DNA of 9,428 nt, taken from NCBI GenBank assembly GCA_937937835.1, contig CALDBJ010000016.1:1-9428 (forward strand), in the 5' to 3' direction. Numbering within the stretch: position 1 is the first letter of the stretch; each line of letters opens with the position of its first letter. The position numbers were made by a program, and so were the translations under genes. Under the pieces are notes generated by a model. It was not told where the DNA came from, searched no databases, and saw nothing but the letters and a program-made list of their open reading frames with translations. This DNA is from an uncultured Collinsella sp. GTDB taxonomy: Bacteria; Actinomycetota; Coriobacteriia; Coriobacteriales; Coriobacteriaceae. Below, in pieces: positions 6,004-9,428 of this stretch.

Positions 6004-6817
6004 TCCCGAGAACAAGATCACGCGCTCCGACCTCGTCAAGAGCGCCGTCAACGTCGGCGCCCTGGGCATGGAGTTCTCCTGGACCTACTACAAGCAGATG
6101 AACATCGCCTTCTGCCTGATGGTCGCCAACATGCTCAAGAAGATCTACGCCGGCCGCCCCGACGACTACGCCGAGGCCCTGCACCGCCACTGCGCGTTCT
6201 TCAACATCACCGTCCAGTTCGCCCCGTTCGTCGGCGGCATCGCGATGGCCATGGAGGAGAAGGTCGCCCGCGGCGAGATCGAGCCCGAGAGCGTCAACGA
6301 CGTCAAGGCCGCCCTCATGGGCCCGCTGTCCGGCATCGGCGACTCCATCTTCCTGTCGACGCTGCGCGTGGTCGCCGCCGCGGTGGGCATCAGCCTGTGC
6401 CAGGCCGGCAACCCCTTCGGCCCCATCGCCTTCCTGCTCATCTACAACGTCCCCGGCTTCGCGCTGCGCGTCTGGGGCGCCGTCAAGGGCTACGAGCTGG
6501 GCGTGGGCTTCCTGGACGAGGCCCAGAGGACCGGCCTCATGCAGAAGATCATGACCTGCGTGGGCATCGTGGGCGTCATGGTCGTGGGCGCCATGTGCAA
6601 GGACATGTTCTGGGCCAGCATCCCGGTGGCCATCGGCTCGGGCGAGGACGCCCAGACCCTCCAGGACATCCTGGACGGCATCATGCCCGGCATGCTCGGC
6701 ATGATCGCCTTCTGGCTGTACTACTGGCTGCTGTCCAAGAAGATCAACCCCATGGTGCTGATCGTGGCCACCATGGTCGTGGGCATCATCGGCGCGTTCT
6801 TCGGTGTGCTGGCGTAA
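5993..6817 (+). CDS. PTS mannose-family EIID membrane component
   Basis: A 274-residue membrane protein unique to mannose-family PTS. Its signature elements are all visible: MEFSWTYYKQMNIAFC (26-41), HCAFFN (66-71), GGIAMAMEEK (81-90), VNDVKAALMGPLSGIGDS (101-118) and hydrophobic C-terminal segments (about 190-210 and 232-272). It pairs with EIIC to bind and move the substrate while EIIB phosphorylates it. The start overlaps EIIC by 11 bases (20 if ATG 5984 is used). Nearly every codon ends in C or G, much more extreme than in the EIIA, EIIB or first EIIC codons. That points to high expression or to acquisition by recombination. It is the last gene before a strong terminator. Confidence 0.93.
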   Translation: MTSSPENKITRSDLVKSAVNVGALGMEFSWTYYKQMNIAFCLMVANMLKKIYAGRPDDYAEALHRHCAFFNITVQFAPFVGGIAMAMEEKVARGEIEPESVNDVKAALMGPLSGIGDSIFLSTLRVVAAAVGISLCQAGNPFGPIAFLLIYNVPGFALRVWGAVKGYELGVGFLDEAQRTGLMQKIMTCVGIVGVMVVGAMCKDMFWASIPVAIGSGEDAQTLQDILDGIMPGMLGMIAFWLYYWLLSKKINPMVLIVATMVVGIIGAFFGVLA

Positions 6818-6851
6818 GGGCCCGGCTGCATAGATTTTCGTTGCAACCTGG

Positions 6852-6891
6852 AAAGGGGATGGAGCAGGCCTATGCCCTCCATCCCCTTTTT
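6852..6891 (+). terminator. Strong intrinsic terminator after the PTS operon
   Basis: AAAGGGGATGGAG (6852-6864) pairs without mismatch with CTCCATCCCCTTT (6877-6889). A nested GGC/GCC pairing closes a 4-base loop, and TTTTT at 6887-6891 follows. It ends the six-gene operon. The 34 bases before it (6818-6851) hold nothing else I recognise. Confidence 0.92.
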
Positions 6892-6908
6892 GTATAGAAG
6901 GAGTTCGT

Positions 6909-8123
6909 ATGTTCGCGAAGGATCGCGAAGCAATGCGCCTGACGCCGGCAGAGGTCAGGCTGATTCTTATTGAGTCCCTGCAGTGGTGTGCCAACAACGC
7001 GGTCTACTTTTTGGGGCTTATCGGTGCGGCCACGTATGATCTGGCCGGCACGGCCTTTTTGGTTGCCGCCATTACGCTCGTGCGCAATCTTATGACGTCG
7101 GTGGGCAATATGGTGTCGGGCTCGGTCATCGACCGCTTTGGACCGCGCCGGACGTCGTTTGTGACGTGCGTGATTACGGCTGTGCTATCGCTTGGCGTGG
7201 GGTTGGCGCCGTTGTCTGTCCCCGGGCTTGTGTTTGCCGCGTGCGTCTTGGGACTTGCGGGCGGCTTTATCAACACCTGCACGCATGCGTTTCCGGGATA
7301 CCTGGAGTCGACCACCGAGGGCCGTACCCGCGTGAACGGCCTCATGGTGTTCTACAGCAATATTGCCTATACCGCTGGCCCGCTGCTCGGTGGTGCCATC
7401 GTGAGCTGTTTTGCCACGCAATCGGTCTATCTGCTCATGGCGGGCATGATGGGTGTGGCGGCCGTGCTCTCCTTGGGCTGTCACGAGTGTGTTGCTCCCG
7501 CAAAAGGGGAGAAGCCGAAGGGCGGCATTCTGGGCGGCATGGCCGAGGGCGCGCGACTTACGTTTCGCGACCACGACCTGCGCCTTATCTTTATCTCGGG
7601 CTTTCTGGGCTTCTTTGCGTTTGGCGCGTTCGATTCGCTGGAGTCGTTGTTCTATCGCGATGTGCTCAACGTGGATATCGTCTGGCTGGGCTGGCTGTCC
7701 TCGGTCGTGGGCCTCACTTCCTCGGTGGGCGCGTTCATCCTGACCAAGCTTTCTGCCCGCCATGTCAACCTGCGATTGCTGCTCGGCGCGCTCATGGCCG
7801 TGGGCATTGGGTCCATGGTGTACGTGGGCACCGATATGCTGGGGGTCGCGATTATCGGTCAGGCGATTAACGGTCTGGCCTGGGGATTCCTGGAACCGCT
7901 GCAGATGATCTTGATTCAGGAGCGCGCTGACATCAAATACCTGGGGCGCATTACCGGCTTTGTGCGTTTTGGCCTGATGAGCGCCGGCGTGCTGCCGCTG
8001 CTGGCGGCTCCGTTTTTGGCGGAGGCTTTGGGTGTCCAGACGGTACTGTTTGGGGCATCGACCATTATTGCGCTGGTAGGAACGCTGTTCTTTGTCACAC
8101 AAGGGAGGCGCCAGAGGCGTTAG
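6909..8123 (+). CDS. Major facilitator superfamily transporter
   Basis: A 404-residue membrane protein with about 12 hydrophobic segments split by a charged middle loop (around ECVAPAKGEKPKGG). The MFS motif A is clear at 71-82 (GSVIDRFGPRRT), between the second and third segments. It lacks features that would fix the substrate; drug/H+ antiporter-like and sugar-type members look alike at this level. In context it could export released lysine or another product, or import the glycated compound, but neither is shown. AAGGAG at 6898-6903 supports ATG 6909. The gene begins 17 bases after the operon terminator and I see no promoter of its own, so it may rely on read-through. Codon use is mixed, unlike the EIID gene just before it. 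Confidence 0.88.
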   Translation: MFAKDREAMRLTPAEVRLILIESLQWCANNAVYFLGLIGAATYDLAGTAFLVAAITLVRNLMTSVGNMVSGSVIDRFGPRRTSFVTCVITAVLSLGVGLAPLSVPGLVFAACVLGLAGGFINTCTHAFPGYLESTTEGRTRVNGLMVFYSNIAYTAGPLLGGAIVSCFATQSVYLLMAGMMGVAAVLSLGCHECVAPAKGEKPKGGILGGMAEGARLTFRDHDLRLIFISGFLGFFAFGAFDSLESLFYRDVLNVDIVWLGWLSSVVGLTSSVGAFILTKLSARHVNLRLLLGALMAVGIGSMVYVGTDMLGVAIIGQAINGLAWGFLEPLQMILIQERADIKYLGRITGFVRFGLMSAGVLPLLAAPFLAEALGVQTVLFGASTIIALVGTLFFVTQGRRQRR

Positions 8124-8141
8124 CTATACATTCAATTCTAA

Positions 8142-8153
8142 TTTAATACCACT
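8142..8153 (-). repeat. Left arm of a perfect 12-bp inverted repeat (partner 8200-8211), candidate operator
   Basis: TTTAATACCACT is the exact reverse complement of AGTGGTATTAAA at 8200-8211, 46 bases downstream. It is the TGGTATTAAA site in opposite orientation. The two sites flank the conserved element at 8166-8182, which suggests a repression loop rather than a hairpin. It starts 18 bases after the MFS stop codon. Confidence 0.55.
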
Positions 8154-8165
8154 CACCAGAGAATT

Positions 8166-8182
8166 TCGACCGTTCACCGAGG
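8166..8182 (+). promoter_or_regulatory. Conserved upstream element TCGACCGTTCACCGAGG, second occurrence
   Basis: It matches 1819-1835 at 15 of 17 bases and lies exactly 65 bases before the -10 box, as there. ACCG repeats with a 7-base period. The surrounding intergenic sequence is not conserved, so this block appears to be under selection. Confidence 0.55.
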
Positions 8183-8199
8183 ATTGGAGCAGATTGATA

Positions 8200-8243
8200 A
8201 GTGGTATTAAAAACACATTAGGTGTATGTCTATAATTGGTATC
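8200..8243 (+). promoter_or_regulatory. Promoter and TGGTAT operators of the second deglycase gene
   Basis: TATAAT at 8231-8236 is a consensus -10. TTAAAA at 8207-8212 is a weak -35 with an 18-base spacer. TGGTATTAAA (8202-8211) covers the -35 and TGGTATC (8237-8243) lies at the start site. The predicted leader is about 50 bases. The -10 is better than that of the PTS operon (TGTGAT), so the extra deglycase copy may be the more strongly expressed one when derepressed. Confidence 0.68.
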
Positions 8244-8293
8244 GAAAAGAAACGCGATGTATAGAGTTGCGTGCAGGACAGAAAGGAAAAGCC

Positions 8294-9355
8294 ATGAAGG
8301 AAACCGAGAAGATCGAGATCATGCACTTTAGCCAGGAGGGCTACGTCGAGGACGGCAAGAACGTCTACGAGACCGGCAAGAAGATGATTGAGCTCGCCGA
8401 CAAGGTCGCCGACGAGGGCTACGACGCCGTGTTCCTGATGGGCGTCGGCGGCACCTGGGACGAGCTCATGCAACTTGAGTACCTCATGAACAAGTTCGGC
8501 GACCGCGACCTCGAGGTCTACCTGATCCACGCCGCCGAGTGGAACGCCATGGGCCACAAGCGCATGACCGAGAAGTCCGTCGTGCTCACCGCCTCCGAGT
8601 CCGGCACCACCCCCGAGGTCCTCGAGGCCGTCAAGAAGATGAAGGAAAAGGGCATTCGCGTCTACGCCATGACCAAGCCCGAGGGCCCCATCGGCCAGGC
8701 TGTCGGCGCCGAGAACTGCGTCGCCATGGCTTCTGACCATGGTTCGGGCGGCTGCGAGAAGGGCTACTACCTCGCCGACTGCTTCGGCCTGCGCCTGCTC
8801 AACCGCCGCGGCTGCTTCCCCAAGTTCGATCTGTTTATCGAGCAGACCAAGGACATCTGGAAGGACATGCTCGATATCCGCAAGCGCTTCGAGCCGCGCG
8901 CCGAGGAGCTCGCCAAGAAGTACGCCCTGGCCCCCTACACCATGTTCATCGGCTCCGGCGCCCTGTGGGGCGAGACGATCCTGTTCTCGATGTGCATCCT
9001 GGAGGAGATGCAGTGGAAGCGCACCCGCTACATCACCTCGGCCGACTTCTTCCACGGCACCCTCGAGCTCGTGGAGCCCGGCGTCCCCGTGTTCCTGTTC
9101 ATGGGCGAGGACGAGAACCGCAAGCTCGACGAGCGCGTCCGCGCCTTCCTGACCCGCGGCGTGACCGGCGACACCGACATCAACATCATCGATACCGCCG
9201 AGTTCGCGATCCCCGGCCTTGACGACGAGTTCCGCGTCATCGTCTCCCCGTGGATCCTCTCCTCGCTGATCACCGATCGCCTTGCCGCTTACTACGAGAC
9301 GGTCACCAAGCACAACCTCAACTACCGTCGCTACTATCACCAGTTCGACTACTAA
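8294..9355 (+). CDS. FrlB/GfrF-like SIS-domain deglycase, second copy with its own promoter
   Basis: A 353-residue paralogue of the protein encoded at 3104-4165, with the same catalytic E238 and H254 and the same HGT in place of HGP. Residues 33-320 are identical. Differences are confined to the ends: 13-35 (FSQEGYVEDGKNVYETGKKMIEL here, against D, L, A, L, T and A in the operon copy) and 323-343 (SSLI, AAYY and NLNYRR here). All fall outside the active site, so the reaction should be the same; the changed termini could alter subunit contacts. The start is ATG 8294 with AAAGGAAAA just upstream, 51 bases after the predicted transcript start. A longer open frame from 8222 runs through the promoter and is not real. 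It appears monocistronic. It probably serves to raise deglycase dosage, since accumulated sugar-phosphate adducts are toxic in the related FraB pathway. Confidence 0.88.
   Translation: MKETEKIEIMHFSQEGYVEDGKNVYETGKKMIELADKVADEGYDAVFLMGVGGTWDELMQLEYLMNKFGDRDLEVYLIHAAEWNAMGHKRMTEKSVVLTASESGTTPEVLEAVKKMKEKGIRVYAMTKPEGPIGQAVGAENCVAMASDHGSGGCEKGYYLADCFGLRLLNRRGCFPKFDLFIEQTKDIWKDMLDIRKRFEPRAEELAKKYALAPYTMFIGSGALWGETILFSMCILEEMQWKRTRYITSADFFHGTLELVEPGVPVFLFMGEDENRKLDERVRAFLTRGVTGDTDINIIDTAEFAIPGLDDEFRVIVSPWILSSLITDRLAAYYETVTKHNLNYRRYYHQFDY
8392..9255 (+). repeat. 864-bp identical repeat, copy 2 (direct, partner 3202-4065)
   Basis: Identical at every base to 3202-4065, at a constant offset of 5190. 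A crossover between the two copies would delete the PTS genes and the MFS gene and leave one hybrid deglycase gene. Confidence 0.95.
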
Positions 9356-9428
9356 GAGCAAATAACGTTTGTGTAAGGCTCTGTTAGACCAGGATTGACA
9401 TTCCGCCCCGTCATCTTCTTGCGATTGC
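9356..9428. other. Intergenic end of window, no gene seen
   Basis: AGAGC (9355-9359) and GCTCT (9378-9382) could form a weak stem with an 18-base loop, but no T-run follows. A consensus TTGACA at 9395-9400 is present without a convincing -10 inside the window. It may belong to a promoter for a gene beyond the edge. Confidence 0.4.

Noticed and set aside
5915..6997. Long antisense open frame over EIID
   Set aside because: Same codon-bias shadow; His/Asp/Ala-rich, crosses a terminator and two real genes.
8222..8293. N-terminal extension of the second deglycase from 8222
   Set aside because: It overlaps the TATAAT box and the operator, and the paralogue at 3104 starts at the equivalent of 8294.
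8257..8331. Small upstream ORF (24 codons) in the leader of the second deglycase
   Set aside because: No ribosome site, and it does not exist upstream of the first copy.
3202..9255. Composite transposon or IS-flanked duplication
   Set aside because: No transposase, terminal inverted repeats or target duplications; the repeated unit is the inside of a gene.
9395..9400. TTGACA as a promoter at the window end
   Set aside because: No acceptable -10 hexamer at 16-18 bases within the window.

Overview
The window is GC-rich, densely coded and almost entirely on the + strand. It looks like an intestinal Actinomycetota chromosome of the Coriobacteriia type (a Collinsella-like organism is my best guess from gene style, GC3-rich codons and a mannose-family PTS next to SIS-domain enzymes). 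No rRNA or marker gene is present, so the taxonomy is inference.

Layout. Positions 1-230 hold the 3' end of an unidentified gene. Positions 269-1734 hold two overlapping GntR/HutC-type regulators with UTRA effector domains. Positions 1735-1927 form a regulatory region. A six-gene operon follows (1928-6817): a GlmS-type tandem SIS protein, a FrlB/GfrF-like SIS protein, and the EIIA, EIIB, EIIC and EIID subunits of a mannose-family PTS. A strong intrinsic terminator (6852-6891) closes it. An MFS transporter (6909-8123) follows only 17 nt after the terminator. A second regulatory region (8124-8293) then drives a second copy of the FrlB-like gene (8294-9355). Nothing recognisable follows to 9428.

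Function. A mannose-family PTS with two different SIS deglycase-like enzymes is the arrangement of the Salmonella gfrABCDEF system. There the PTS imports and phosphorylates glycated lysine (glucoselysine and fructoselysine), and the SIS enzymes split the phosphorylated adducts into glucose-6-phosphate and lysine. Both SIS enzyme types here keep the Glu...His pair, 16 residues apart, that is catalytic in GlmS and FraB. The most economical reading is a GntR-controlled locus for Amadori/Heyns compounds, that is, glycated amino acids from cooked food. The exact substrate cannot be read from sequence.

Main discoveries. (1) The two FrlB-like genes share a perfectly identical 864-bp core (3202-4065 = 8392-9255), while their ends differ at 13 of 98 and 17 of 100 positions. 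This is the pattern of recent gene conversion. (2) The operon and the distant second copy have architecturally matched promoters. Both carry a TCGACCGTTCRCCGARG block exactly 65 bp before the -10 box, and TGGTATY sites over the -35 region and just after the -10. This defines a small local regulon. (3) Codon use switches abruptly inside the EIIC gene (about 5775) to almost pure C/G-ending codons through EIID, suggesting a second homologous-exchange tract.
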